Positions 25,915 through 34,747 are shown, counted from the first letter of the stretch. The stretch: 64,000 nucleotides of DNA from VYFG01 sp022827325 (GCA_022827325.1 JAJDTE010000018.1:12020-76019); one strand, 5' to 3'. Translations and numbers: made by a program. The notes: generated by a model not told the origin, from the sequence alone.

Positions 25915-26820
25915 ATGACCTACGGGGGAGCCCTGTCGTTCCTGAGGAGAAAATACACCCGTGACATCGATGGCGCGGATATCGTGGTGTCCGGGGTGCC
26001 CTACGACTGCGCGACATCGTTCAGGCCGGGCGCCAGGCTGGGGCCCCGGGCCATCCGCGCCGCATCCGTCCAGCTGGCGGAACTTCCGTCCTTTCCTTTC
26101 GGTTTCGATCCCTTCGATTATGTCGCCGTCGCCGACTACGGGGACTGCTATTTTGATTTCGGATACCCGCATCACGTTGTGGAAAAGATCGAGGAACACG
26201 CGAATACCATCATCGGAAGCGGCGCCATGATGCTGACGTTCGGCGGGGACCACTTCGTCACCTATCCGCTTCTGCGGGCACATGCGCAGAAGTACGGCCC
26301 GATCTCGCTCGTTCATTTTGATGCGCACCCCGACACTTGGGAAGATGACGGCAAGCGACTGGACCATGGATCCATGTTCGCAAGGGCGGCCGAAGAGGGA
26401 ATCGTCGATCCCGCCCGGTCGGTACAGGTCGGTATACGTACCTACAACGCGAACCGTTACGGCTACACCGTGCTTGACGCCCCGTGGATTCACCGGCACG
26501 GTGCGGCCAGAACCGTGGAGGAGATCCGGCGGGTCGTCGGCGATCACAACGCCTACCTGACCTTCGACATCGACTGCCTTGACCCATCCTTTGCACCGGG
26601 GACCGGTACACCTGTCGCCGGCGGATTGTCCACAGCCACGGCCCTTGAAATCATCCGGTCCCTGGGGGACCTCGAGATCATCGGCATGGACGTGGTGGAA
26701 GTCGCGCCGGCCTACGATCTGTCTGAAATCACCGCCATCGCGGCAGCCACTTTGGCCCACGACTTCATTTGCCTGCAGGCAATCAGGAAGGGCGCGGTGC
26801 CTGTTTCGGACACGGGATAG
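25915..26820 (+). CDS. speB: Agmatinase / ureohydrolase-family enzyme with in-frame stop near the ancestral start
   Basis: Manganese-dependent ureohydrolase, probably agmatine to putrescine plus urea. Metal-binding motifs are GGDH (110-113), FDAHPDT (135-141) and YLTFDIDCLDP. The reading frame runs upstream through sequence that resembles the family N-terminus (DSAFRSESLLGRHWEMTYGG) to an ATG at 25846. That ATG is followed after three codons by TAA at 25855. So either translation starts at the internal ATG 25915, giving 301 residues without about 20 N-terminal ones, or the gene is damaged. There is no good Shine-Dalgarno before 25915. The polyamine transporter and acetylpolyamine hydrolase elsewhere in the window fit a polyamine role; guanidino substrates other than agmatine are possible. 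Confidence 0.82.
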   Translation: MTYGGALSFLRRKYTRDIDGADIVVSGVPYDCATSFRPGARLGPRAIRAASVQLAELPSFPFGFDPFDYVAVADYGDCYFDFGYPHHVVEKIEEHANTIIGSGAMMLTFGGDHFVTYPLLRAHAQKYGPISLVHFDAHPDTWEDDGKRLDHGSMFARAAEEGIVDPARSVQVGIRTYNANRYGYTVLDAPWIHRHGAARTVEEIRRVVGDHNAYLTFDIDCLDPSFAPGTGTPVAGGLSTATALEIIRSLGDLEIIGMDVVEVAPAYDLSEITAIAAATLAHDFICLQAIRKGAVPVSDTG

Positions 26821-26980
26821 CTTTCCGGTACCGGTCAACACCCCGCAGTGCAGCACGATTCAAGCCGTGACCGCCGCACAGCGTTAAAGCCGGTTTCTGA
26901 AGACAAATCAGCGGATGATGCGTTAAGATATCCCTGAAGCCTCGTTCGTCATCCAGACACAACTTACGGAAGGTACCACT

Positions 26981-28210
26981 CTGTCCCGGCCTAACACACA
27001 CTCCTGGTGCAAGGCCAGCCTCCTGCTCGGCCTATTGCTTGCATTCGCGTGGCCCACCGCCATGAACCTGGCCGGAGCCGGGAACAGCCGCTACTTCAAC
27101 ATCAGCCCCTCCGCCATCTCGGAACATATCAGCAGCGCTGTGTCACGGCGTGAATATCCGGGGTCCGCGCGGATCAGGGGCGCGGGCCTCAACGCGGATC
27201 TGAACCTGCATTACACCCTGGATAGTGACCTGCAGCGGGAAGCCGAGCGACTGCTGCAGAAATACAACCCGGACTATGCTGTGATCGTTGCCATGGACCC
27301 GGAAAGCGGCCGCGTGCTTGCCATGGCGGACAGCAGCAGGGCGCCGCTGCCGGAGGATTCCCTGGCCCTGCGCAACACCTACCCCGCGGCCTCGGTGTCG
27401 AAGATAGTCACCGCGGTGACCGCCCTCGACCAGGGTGTGGTCGACGTGGACACGGTGATTCCATTCAACGGAAAAACGACCAGCCTGTACAAGAAGAACG
27501 TCTTCAGGCACAAGGACAACAAATGGACGCGGAAACCCACGTTCAGGGAATCGTTCGCGAAGTCCAACAACACCGTATTCGGGCGCGTGGGCGCGGTTTC
27601 CCTGGGCGGTGAACAGCTGATGGACTATTTCCAGCGGCTGGGGTTCAACATGCGGTTCACTTCGGATTTCCATTTCCCCAACGGTACCGTTGAACTGGAT
27701 CCGTCCGATGCGTGGCAGGTTGCGGAAAGCGCCTCCGGGTACACGCGGCGCAATACCCTCTCGCCGCTGCATGCGGCGGCACTGGCCGCCACCGCGGTCA
27801 ACGGCGGAAAAATGATCGCCCCGGTGCTGGTGGACCGCGTGACCGGACCGCAGGGCATCCCGCTGTACGTGTACGAGAATCCCGCGGTGTCACCGGCCAT
27901 GCGGCAGGAGACCTCCGACAAGCTCAAGCAGTTGATGACCGCCACGGTAACCATGGGATCGGCCAGGAGATTCTTCCGGGGATTCCACAGGAAATCCTAC
28001 AAGGATGTCGTCGTTGGCGGCAAGACCGGCTCCCTCACCGGCACCGACCCGGCCGGCCGCTATGACTGGTTCGCCGGGTTTGCCGAGCAGGGGCACCGCA
28101 AGATCGCCTTCGCGGCCCTTTGCATCAACAAGGAGAAATGGTACGTGCGGTCCGCAAGGCTGTCCCGGGAACTGCTCGAATACTACTTTCAACCGCCGCA
28201 GAACGCCTGA
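26981..28210 (+). CDS. Penicillin-binding transpeptidase-domain protein, membrane anchored
   Basis: D,D-transpeptidase-fold protein without a glycosyltransferase domain. The active-site motifs are SVSK (Ser138), SNN (195-197) and KTGS in VVVGGKTGSLTG. The N-terminus LLLGLLLAFAWPTAM is a signal-anchor. It begins upstream of the first TTG (27035): the frame is open to a CTG at 26981 preceded 7 bases earlier by GGAAGG, a strong ribosome-binding site. I therefore propose a CTG start giving 409 residues. There is no ATG or GTG in a suitable place. It is smaller than PBP2/PBP3 and may be a specialised or accessory transpeptidase. Confidence 0.85.
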   Translation: MSRPNTHSWCKASLLLGLLLAFAWPTAMNLAGAGNSRYFNISPSAISEHISSAVSRREYPGSARIRGAGLNADLNLHYTLDSDLQREAERLLQKYNPDYAVIVAMDPESGRVLAMADSSRAPLPEDSLALRNTYPAASVSKIVTAVTALDQGVVDVDTVIPFNGKTTSLYKKNVFRHKDNKWTRKPTFRESFAKSNNTVFGRVGAVSLGGEQLMDYFQRLGFNMRFTSDFHFPNGTVELDPSDAWQVAESASGYTRRNTLSPLHAAALAATAVNGGKMIAPVLVDRVTGPQGIPLYVYENPAVSPAMRQETSDKLKQLMTATVTMGSARRFFRGFHRKSYKDVVVGGKTGSLTGTDPAGRYDWFAGFAEQGHRKIAFAALCINKEKWYVRSARLSRELLEYYFQPPQNA

Positions 28211-28232
28211 ATCCGCGCGATTCCCGCACCCC

Positions 28233-29102
28233 ATGAAACAATACCTGGACGCCGTCAGGGAAACCCTGGAATCCGGCACAAGAAAAGAAAACCGCACCGG
28301 AGTGGACACCCTGTCCACGTTCAATATCAACTACGAGATCGATCTGCGTGAAGGGTTTCCGCTGCTGACCACGAAGGAGATTTCCTGGAAGAACATCGTC
28401 ATCGAAAACCTGTGGTTTCTGTCCGGCCGCACCGATATTGCCCTGCTGCGCAAGCACGGCTGCAAATTCTGGGACCCCTGGGCGGACGAGGAAGGCAAGG
28501 TTCCGAGCGCCTACGGCAATTTCTGGCGGCACTTTCCCTTGCCGGACAACGGCACAAATGACCAGATCGCCTATGTTGTCGACACCCTGAAGAACAACCC
28601 CATGAGCCGGCGGATGGCGGTCGCCGCCTGGGCTCCCGGCAACGCGCAATCAAGCGCCCTGCCGCCCTGCCATGCGTTCTGGGTGGTCAACGTGCAGAAT
28701 GACGACGCCGGTAATCCGCATCTTTGCCTGCACCTGACACAAAGAAGCTGCGATATCGCCCTGGGCGTTCCCTACAACATCGCGGGGTACTCTCTGCTGG
28801 CGGAACTGTTCGCCCGATTCGGCGGCATTCCGGCGGGCATTTTCGGCCATACCCTGATCGATGCGCACATCTACACCGCCCGGGCCGACGGGAGCATGGC
28901 CGAGTACGACCATATTCCCGGCCTGAGAGAGCAGCTCGGGCGGGAACCCCGGGCACTCCCGCAGCTGGAGATCGATGAATCCATCCGTTCCCTGGACGAC
29001 ATCGAGCCCCTGCTCGATCTCGATACCGGGGAGATCATGGACAAGTTCCGGCTCCACGGCTACCACCCGCATCCCGCCATCAGCTTCAAAGTGGCGGTCT
29101 GA
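28233..29102 (+). CDS. thyA: Thymidylate synthase
   Basis: Converts dUMP to dTMP using methylene-tetrahydrofolate. Start ATG 28233 gives 289 residues, slightly longer than the 264 of E. coli because of an insertion around 100-125. The nucleophile is Cys146 in LPPCHAFW. RTGVDTLSTF, the FPLLTTKEI active-site loop and RSCDIALGVPYNIAGYSLL are intact. It lies 22 bp after the transpeptidase gene and 30 bp before folA, its metabolic partner. Confidence 0.96.
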   Translation: MKQYLDAVRETLESGTRKENRTGVDTLSTFNINYEIDLREGFPLLTTKEISWKNIVIENLWFLSGRTDIALLRKHGCKFWDPWADEEGKVPSAYGNFWRHFPLPDNGTNDQIAYVVDTLKNNPMSRRMAVAAWAPGNAQSSALPPCHAFWVVNVQNDDAGNPHLCLHLTQRSCDIALGVPYNIAGYSLLAELFARFGGIPAGIFGHTLIDAHIYTARADGSMAEYDHIPGLREQLGREPRALPQLEIDESIRSLDDIEPLLDLDTGEIMDKFRLHGYHPHPAISFKVAV

Positions 29103-29132
29103 GACGCACCGCCACGGGAAACCCGCAGATTG

Positions 29133-29618
29133 ATGGAAGTCCCCGTCCCCCTGCGCGGTGCCATCGTGGCAATGACCCGGGACCGCGTGATCGGCCTGGA
29201 AGGCCGCCTGCCATGGCACTACTCCGATGATCTCAGGCGGTTCAAGCGCCGCACCATGGGGTGCGCCATCATCATGGGAAGAAAGACCTGGGAATCCATC
29301 GGTTCCACCGCACTGCCGGGGCGGCGCAACATCGTCGTCACCCGGAAAGGGGTCGGGGGAGTGGAATGCCACGGCAGCCCCGGAGAGGCCCTCGACGCCT
29401 GCGGCGACAGCGATGCGTGGGTCATCGGCGGCGGCCAGGTCTACCGGTCCGCGATGCCGCTGCTCAATCTGCTGGATGTCACCTGGGTGCCCGACAGAAT
29501 CGGGGCGCCCGGGGCGGTGACATTCCCCTCCATCGATCCCGATCTCTGGGAAGTGTCCGCCGAGGGGCCTCTGGAAGGCGACTCCGGGCTCTGGAACACC
29601 ATCTATCTTCGGCGGTAG
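29133..29618 (+). CDS. folA: Dihydrofolate reductase
   Basis: Reduces dihydrofolate to tetrahydrofolate, completing the thyA cycle. The protein has 161 residues. The active-site region GAIVAMTRDRVIG and LPWHYSDDLRRFK contains the catalytic Asp, and GCAIIMGRKTWESIG and WVIGGGQVYR bind NADPH. TTG-ATG at 29130-29135 offers two starts; ATG 29133 is preferred. Confidence 0.95.
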   Translation: MEVPVPLRGAIVAMTRDRVIGLEGRLPWHYSDDLRRFKRRTMGCAIIMGRKTWESIGSTALPGRRNIVVTRKGVGGVECHGSPGEALDACGDSDAWVIGGGQVYRSAMPLLNLLDVTWVPDRIGAPGAVTFPSIDPDLWEVSAEGPLEGDSGLWNTIYLRR

Positions 29619-29725
29619 GGACACCGAACGGGCGGAATCCTGCCGGCTGTTCCCGGGCCGGGATATCCATGTTTCCCGGACGACTGGGTCCTCAGGTCAC
29701 GGCTTCCCCGCTCCGGCCCGGAGCC

Positions 29726-31759
29726 CTACAGCGACTGGCACAGGCGGCGTGCGTCCAGAATGGCGGCATGGATGTTGCGGCTGGCGACCGCATCACCGAC
29801 CCGGTACAGCGCCGGTGCACCGTCATGTGGCTGCCGCTTGCCTGACAACAGCGCGCCGTAATCCGTCACGCCATCGTTGACGCTGTGGGGCCTCAGAGCA
29901 CCGTAGAGCGCATCGTTGGGCACGGTGCCGTGCTCCACGATCATGTAATCCACCACGCGGTCAATGAATTTTCCCCCGCCGAACTCGTTCTCGAACACCG
30001 CCCGCAGGCGATCCGAATCATGCTCCACGCGCCGCAGACGGTAATCCGGCGTGACGGTTACCCCCTTGTGATGGAATCGCCTCATGTACATGGGAAAGTT
30101 CGAGGATCCCATCTCGGCGCAGGCACTGCGGTCCGGGGTCACCAGTTCCACCCGCGCCTCCCCTTCTGCGATCTGATCCACGGTGGACGCGCCCTGGTGC
30201 TGTCCGTGGTCATCGTAAACCAGCACATCTCCGGAAACCGGGGTGCCGGACAGAACGTCCCAGGTGCTGAGACAGGCCTCGGCACCCGGAACCAGGTGGG
30301 TGTCCGGCAGGCCCCCGGTGGCGATGACAATCACATCGGGCGTCTCGGCAAGGACGGTTTCCTCGTCAGCTAGCACATTCCAGTGGACTGCCACGCCCAG
30401 GTGCCCGAGTTCCGCGGCTAGCCAGTCGGTGATGCCCAGAATGTCCCGCCGGACCTCCGCCCTGCCCGCGAGCAGGACCTGTCCGCCCAGTTCGCCGGAA
30501 GCCTCGAACAGGACAACCCGGTGTCCGCGCTCCGCGCAGACCCTGGCGGCCTCCATTCCCGCGGGCCCGCCGCCCACCACGACTACCCTGCGTCCGGGTT
30601 TCCGCGCGCGGGTGATCTGCTGCGGCACCTCGTTCTCCCTGCCGGTGGCCACGTTGTGCGTGCAGACCATGTCCCCTTCGTTGTAGATCCGGTCGATGCA
30701 GTATCCCGCACCCACGCACGGGCGAATACGGGACTCCTGCCCGGATTGCAGCTTGTGGACCAGCCAGGGGTCGGCAATATGTGCCCGGGTCATGCCCACG
30801 AGGTCGAGGATTCCCTCGGATATGGCGTAGCGGGCGGTGGCGAGGTCAAGGATGCGGGTAGCGTGAATCACCGGCAGGTCGAGTTCCCGCTTGAACAGCC
30901 CGACGGTCTGCAGCCATGGAGCCAGCTTCTGGAACATGGCCGGCACCGCGAACCAGCCGAGCTCAAAATCATTGTCGAACCTGCCGACATTGAGATTGAA
31001 ATAGTCCACGCACCCCTGCTCCTGCATCAGGTGCAATGCCTCCAGGGATTCCTCGGGCCTGAGCCCGTCCGCCAGCTTGCTGTCGGTATCCACCCTGGCG
31101 CCCACCACGAAATCATCCCCCGCCGACTCGCGGATCGCCTCCAGGACTTCCAGCATGAACCGGGCCCGGTTCTTCAGGGAGCCGCCATATCCGTCCCGTC
31201 GATGGTTGGTGTGCGGGGACAGGAACTGGCCCGGCAGGTGCCCGTTCTGCATCACCTCCACGCCGTCCACCCCCCCATCACGGCAACGCCTGGCAGCGGC
31301 GGCATAGTCGCCGACGACCCTGCGGATGTCCCATTCATCCATCTCCTTGGGGAAGCCCCTGTGCGCTGGCTCACGCACCCGGGACGGTGCCACCAGGGGG
31401 AGCCAGTTGCCGGCATTCCAGGTGCTGCGCCGGCCCAGGTGGGAGATCTGGCAAACGGTCCTGGCGCCGTGACCGTGAACCCGGTCGGTCAGGCTCTTCA
31501 GATAGGGAATGATGGCGTCGGTCCCCACATCGAGTTGGCCGAACACCGACGGGGAATCCGGCCCCACACAGGAGGATCCGCCGAACATGGTCATGCCGAT
31601 CCCGCCCCTGGCCTTTTCCTCGTGATAGCGCTGGTAGCGCTCCTTCGGCATTCCCTCCTCCGCAAAGGCGGGGGAATGCGGCGTGCTGACGATCCGGTTC
31701 CTGAGCGTCAGGTGCCGGATGGTGAAAGGCTGCAGCAGCGGATCCTGGGATATTGTCAT
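29726..31759 (-). CDS. NADH:flavin oxidoreductase, dimethylglycine/N-methylproline demethylase-like (DgcA type)
   Basis: Two-part flavoprotein of 677 residues. An N-terminal old-yellow-enzyme barrel (1-340) carries NGHLPGQFLSPHTNHRRDGYGG, and a C-terminal FAD/NAD domain starts at about 395 (VVVVGGGPAGMEAARV). In relatives such as trimethylamine dehydrogenase, four cysteines bind a 4Fe-4S cluster. Here the motif is CVGAGYC-x11-C, with Ala in the second position, a pattern I associate with the DgcA/stachydrine-demethylase branch. Expected substrates are therefore N-methylated amino acids such as dimethylglycine or N-methylproline. No catabolic partner genes sit beside it. It is monocistronic and convergent with folA. 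Confidence 0.85.
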   Translation of the reverse strand: MTISQDPLLQPFTIRHLTLRNRIVSTPHSPAFAEEGMPKERYQRYHEEKARGGIGMTMFGGSSCVGPDSPSVFGQLDVGTDAIIPYLKSLTDRVHGHGARTVCQISHLGRRSTWNAGNWLPLVAPSRVREPAHRGFPKEMDEWDIRRVVGDYAAAARRCRDGGVDGVEVMQNGHLPGQFLSPHTNHRRDGYGGSLKNRARFMLEVLEAIRESAGDDFVVGARVDTDSKLADGLRPEESLEALHLMQEQGCVDYFNLNVGRFDNDFELGWFAVPAMFQKLAPWLQTVGLFKRELDLPVIHATRILDLATARYAISEGILDLVGMTRAHIADPWLVHKLQSGQESRIRPCVGAGYCIDRIYNEGDMVCTHNVATGRENEVPQQITRARKPGRRVVVVGGGPAGMEAARVCAERGHRVVLFEASGELGGQVLLAGRAEVRRDILGITDWLAAELGHLGVAVHWNVLADEETVLAETPDVIVIATGGLPDTHLVPGAEACLSTWDVLSGTPVSGDVLVYDDHGQHQGASTVDQIAEGEARVELVTPDRSACAEMGSSNFPMYMRRFHHKGVTVTPDYRLRRVEHDSDRLRAVFENEFGGGKFIDRVVDYMIVEHGTVPNDALYGALRPHSVNDGVTDYGALLSGKRQPHDGAPALYRVGDAVASRNIHAAILDARRLCQSL

Positions 31760-32285
31760 CTTTGTTGATTCTTGTCTTTGGCTTGGTTTGACTGATTCTT
31801 GTTTCCGTATTGCGATGGTACAACCCGGAAGTCAACTGAACCCTCGAACAAGTGTACCCCTTACAGGCGCATGGCGCATTTCTCCGATCCCGGTCGTTGA
31901 TGCCGGTGAATCGGATCATCTGGAACCACTGAAACACCTGATTTGCAAAAGCCACATAGCAGAAACTCGATCGTTCTGCAGGTTTGGTGTTGATTGCTAG
32001 ACCTGTCGTTGAAGCGTTCTTGCCAAATTTACGCAAGGTATTCGTGATCATAGCCAGGCAAGCAATCTGGAAATCGGAGTGTCGGTGGTATACTTGTTTT
32101 CAGGCGGCTCCATGTCACGATCATTCCCAGCGATGCCGGCTGGTCGGTAAAGGGGAGCATGCTGTTGCCTGGATCACGCCGTGTCAAACTTGCGATGCCT
32201 CCCGCCAACGAAAAGCGCCTTAGGGGCACCATAATTCCTTCCTGATGCGAGATAACCGGGCAGAACCCTGAAGTTGGATGAAAAC
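31760..32285. other. Gene-free stretch of lower G+C before the DUF433/higBA patch
   Basis: About 525 bp without a convincing gene. A 10-bp direct repeat TGATTCTTGT occurs at 31766-31775 and 31793-31802, just upstream of the flavoprotein start. Short frames on both strands between 31870 and 32230 look protein-like for 30-50 residues but are interrupted and not recognised. They may be remnants of a lost gene or insertion element. Confidence 0.5.
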
Positions 32286-32519
32286 ATGACAAGTCATGCA
32301 ACGCTCCTCGAGCGCATCACGGTCCGGCCCGACGTGTTCGCCGGAAAACCGATTGTGCGAGATATGCGGATCTCCGTAGAGTTGATTCTCAACCTGATGG
32401 CCCAAGGCGTTTCCCAGGAAGAAATACTGGAGGACTATCCGGGCCTGGAACCGGAAGATATCCGCGCATGTACAGCATATGCCGCATGTTGCATTGCATC
32501 AACCGGGAACCGAGATTGA
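32286..32519 (+). CDS. DUF433 domain protein, antitoxin-like
   Basis: A 77-residue protein with the complete DUF433 pattern ITVRPDVFAGKPIVRDMRISVELIL followed by GVSQEEILEDYPGLEPEDIRACTAYA. DUF433 proteins form a helix-turn-helix and usually precede a DUF5615/PIN-like toxin gene. Here the next gene, 6 bp downstream, is instead a HigB-like toxin, so the usual partner is missing. ATG 32286 is preferred over TTG 32274. Confidence 0.88.
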   Translation: MTSHATLLERITVRPDVFAGKPIVRDMRISVELILNLMAQGVSQEEILEDYPGLEPEDIRACTAYAACCIASTGNRD

Positions 32520-32525
32520 ACCAAC

Positions 32526-32804
32526 GTGATTCGGAGCTTCCGATGCAGGTACACCGAGCGGCTTGCCAATGGTTATCGGGTGGCCCGATTCGTCAATATC
32601 GAACGTGTGGCGCGGCGCAAGCTCGCGCAACTGGATGCGGCCGCGACGCTGGAGTTTCTGCGGGTGCCACCCGGAAATCGGCTTGAAGCGTTGAGAGGAG
32701 ACCGCAGGGGCTGGTACAGTATCCGTATCAACGAGCAGTGGCGTCTATGCTTCCGCTTCGCCAACGGAAACGCTCACGATGCCGAGATTGTGGATTATCA
32801 TTGA
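32526..32804 (+). CDS. higB: HigB/RelE-family toxin
   Basis: A 92-residue RelE-fold ribosome-dependent mRNA interferase. Recognisable features are the basic middle (RRKLAQLDAA), PPGNRLEALRGDRRGWYSIRINEQWRLCFRF (the RelE-superfamily core strand) and a C-terminal EIVDYH. The start is GTG at 32526. It lies 41 bp before its cognate antitoxin, in the toxin-first order typical of hig modules. Confidence 0.93.
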   Translation: MIRSFRCRYTERLANGYRVARFVNIERVARRKLAQLDAAATLEFLRVPPGNRLEALRGDRRGWYSIRINEQWRLCFRFANGNAHDAEIVDYH

Positions 32805-32845
32805 CCTGCGCTGATTGAATTATTGTCAATTGAGGAAATTTACTC

Positions 32846-33139
32846 ATGACCCGACTTGCGCCAGTACACCCGGGTGAGGTTCTGAAGCACGATTTCATGG
32901 AACCGTTTGACTTGTCTGCCCCCGGGCTTGCCAGGGCCATCGGTGTGTCTCCGGCTCGGATCAACGATATCGTTCGCGGCCGCCGTGGGATCACAGCGGA
33001 AACAGCACTGCGCCTTGCCCGGTACTTCAAGACGGATGCCCGCAGCTGGATGAACCTTCAGGATCGATATGAACTCGAACTTGCAGAACGGGCCCATGCT
33101 GATTCATTGCGCGAGATCCAACCCCGGGAATTTGCCTGA
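32846..33139 (+). CDS. higA: HigA-family antitoxin
   Basis: A 97-residue XRE-family helix-turn-helix protein. It begins with the diagnostic VHPGEVLKHDFMEPF, followed by GLARAIGVSPARINDIVRGRRGIT (helix-turn-helix, about 27-50) and a dimerisation helix. It should neutralise HigB and repress the operon. GAGGAAA just upstream of the ATG is a good ribosome-binding site. Confidence 0.94.
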   Translation: MTRLAPVHPGEVLKHDFMEPFDLSAPGLARAIGVSPARINDIVRGRRGITAETALRLARYFKTDARSWMNLQDRYELELAERAHADSLREIQPREFA

Positions 33140-33716
33140 GCTTTCAGCAACTCCCCGCTATTCCCATCTCACCAGTATGAACACGACCTCAGACAACAGT
33201 GGGTTGTGAACCCGAAAAATTGTATGGTTCTGATGTTTTATTTCCCTCCTGGCCAGGAATCAGAACCAAGCCCGAAAACTAAACAAGCGGTGCCAGAGTA
33301 AGGCGTAAGCCGGTATTGGGACCACAACAAGGTTTCAAACGTCCGAATTCCCCCCGTGATTCCTTTCCAGGGGGGCAGTTCACGAATTGCGGACAACCTC
33401 CCCTCATCCCGTTGTTTGTCAACGTGCCGGGGCATTCCCCCCTGTACAGATCGGATGAATTATCAATGGCTCCCCATCTCGGATTGCCGTGCACCCACTC
33501 CAGGAAAATCCGGGATAGAATGCAATTCGCGCGGAATCGTGTTTCCTGTTACGCAGGCGACCAGATCCTGAAGCGATCAACCATCACCTTTGACCCGTCG
33601 ACAGTACTGTATGCACCCCCCTGTCCAGAGAATTCACGTCACCATCATGGGACCTGTCTACCTCCCGTTGCAGGGAATTTACCTGCAACCGTACGGAATC
33701 GGCGAGTAGCCCTGTC
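33140..33716. other. Gene-free stretch downstream of higBA with inverted repeats
   Basis: About 577 bp with no supportable gene. It contains a perfect 10-bp inverted repeat, TGGTTCTGAT at 33225-33234 and ATCAGAACCA at 33259-33268, whose 24-nt loop holds the palindrome CCTGGCCAGG (33248-33257). A second repeat is CCCCCC/GGGGGG (33350-33355 and 33370-33375). The first pair could be a terminator for higBA or the end of a mobile element. Several open frames here have no coding character. Confidence 0.55.
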
Positions 33717-34646
33717 ATGCGTTACACGCTCCGGCAGCTCACATACTTCGTTGCCACCGGCGAGGCGAGCAGTATCCTGAAAGCGTCGGAGAACATTCAC
33801 GTCTCCCAGCCCTCGATCTCCAGCGCCATTGCCCATCTCGAGCAGACATTCGGGGTCCAGTTGTTCGTGCGGCATCATGCCCAGGGCATGACGCTGACCA
33901 CTGCCGGCCGGGAACTGTTCCGGGAAGCCAGGGCCCTGCTGGCCCAGGCGGAGCGGCTCGAGGGATACGCCGGTGAACTGGCCGGGAAGGTGTTCGGCAG
34001 CATCGAGGTGGGCTGTTTCAACCCCCTGGCCCCGATCATCACTCCGGAACTCTGCCACGAATTCATGCGCCTTCATCCGGATACGGATATCCGGGTACGC
34101 GAAGCCCACCAGGCGGAACTGCTGCAGCTGCTGCGGCAGGGAACCATCGACATCGCCCTGACCTATGACCTGCAGCTCCAGGGCGATATCCAGTTTCTGC
34201 CCCTGGCGGGACTGCCCCCGTACGTGCTGCTCGGGGCGGATCACCCCCTGGCTGCGCGGAAATCCCTGGACCTGAAGGATCTGGAAAGGGAGCCCATGAT
34301 CCTGCTGGACCTTCCGCTGAGCAGCGAGTATTTCATGTCGCTCTTCCGTGAGCAGGGTCTCAAGCCCATGATACGCGCCCGCACCCACCTGACGGAGGTC
34401 CAGCGGGCCCTCGTCGCCGGCGGCAGGGGGTACAGCCTGGCCAATGTCCGTCCGCTCAACCGCCATGCCCTGGACGGCAAGTCGCTGCGCTACATCAGGC
34501 TCGATGGAGACCATCCAGTCCTGACGCTGGGGATCGCCACCCTCGCCACCACCCAGACCAACCCCGTCCGCAAGGCCTTCATCAGTCACTGCCGCAACTG
34601 CGTCAGCGACCATTCAATACCGGGCATGACCCCGGGCTTTGATTAG
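33717..34646 (+). CDS. LysR-family transcriptional regulator
   Basis: A 309-residue regulator: winged helix-turn-helix at 1-60 (TLRQLTYFVATGEASSILKASENIHVSQPSISSAIAHLE) and a periplasmic-binding-fold effector domain from about 92. It lies upstream of, and on the same strand as, the polyamine ABC transporter, 101 bp before potA. It is therefore a plausible regulator of that operon through the inverted repeat at 34669-34700. Its effector domain is clearly homologous to the LysR part of the fused gene at 42746 (compare PMILLDLPLSSEYFMSLF here with PMILLDISPSRDFFTSLF there). Confidence 0.92.
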   Translation: MRYTLRQLTYFVATGEASSILKASENIHVSQPSISSAIAHLEQTFGVQLFVRHHAQGMTLTTAGRELFREARALLAQAERLEGYAGELAGKVFGSIEVGCFNPLAPIITPELCHEFMRLHPDTDIRVREAHQAELLQLLRQGTIDIALTYDLQLQGDIQFLPLAGLPPYVLLGADHPLAARKSLDLKDLEREPMILLDLPLSSEYFMSLFREQGLKPMIRARTHLTEVQRALVAGGRGYSLANVRPLNRHALDGKSLRYIRLDGDHPVLTLGIATLATTQTNPVRKAFISHCRNCVSDHSIPGMTPGFD

Positions 34647-34668
34647 CCGGGACGGATGCACTGAATCG

Positions 34669-34709
34669 GGAATCGCTATTTACAGTACCAACGCGATTCC
34701 ATCTAATAT
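34669..34709 (+). promoter_or_regulatory. Probable pot-operon promoter overlapped by an 8-16-8 inverted repeat
   Basis: GGAATCGC (34669-34676) and GCGATTCC (34693-34700) are perfect inverted half-sites separated by 16 bp. A -35-like TTTACA (34679-34684) lies inside, and a -10-like TAATAT (34704-34709) lies just beyond, with a 19-bp spacer. A start about 34716 would leave a leader of some 32 bases before potA. The half-site spacing and position suggest an operator for a dimeric regulator. Confidence 0.5.
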
Positions 34710-34747
34710 TGAAGTGCCCCCGTACGGGGCACAATAACCCCACCGAA

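Noticed and set aside
33350..33375. CCCCCC/GGGGGG inverted repeat as a possible mobile-element end
   Set aside because: Homopolymer arms of 6 bp are expected by chance in this composition; no target duplication or transposase is nearby.
33316..33780. A 154-codon frame in the gap after higA
   Set aside because: It overlaps the LysR start, lacks a ribosome-binding site and has no recognisable motif.
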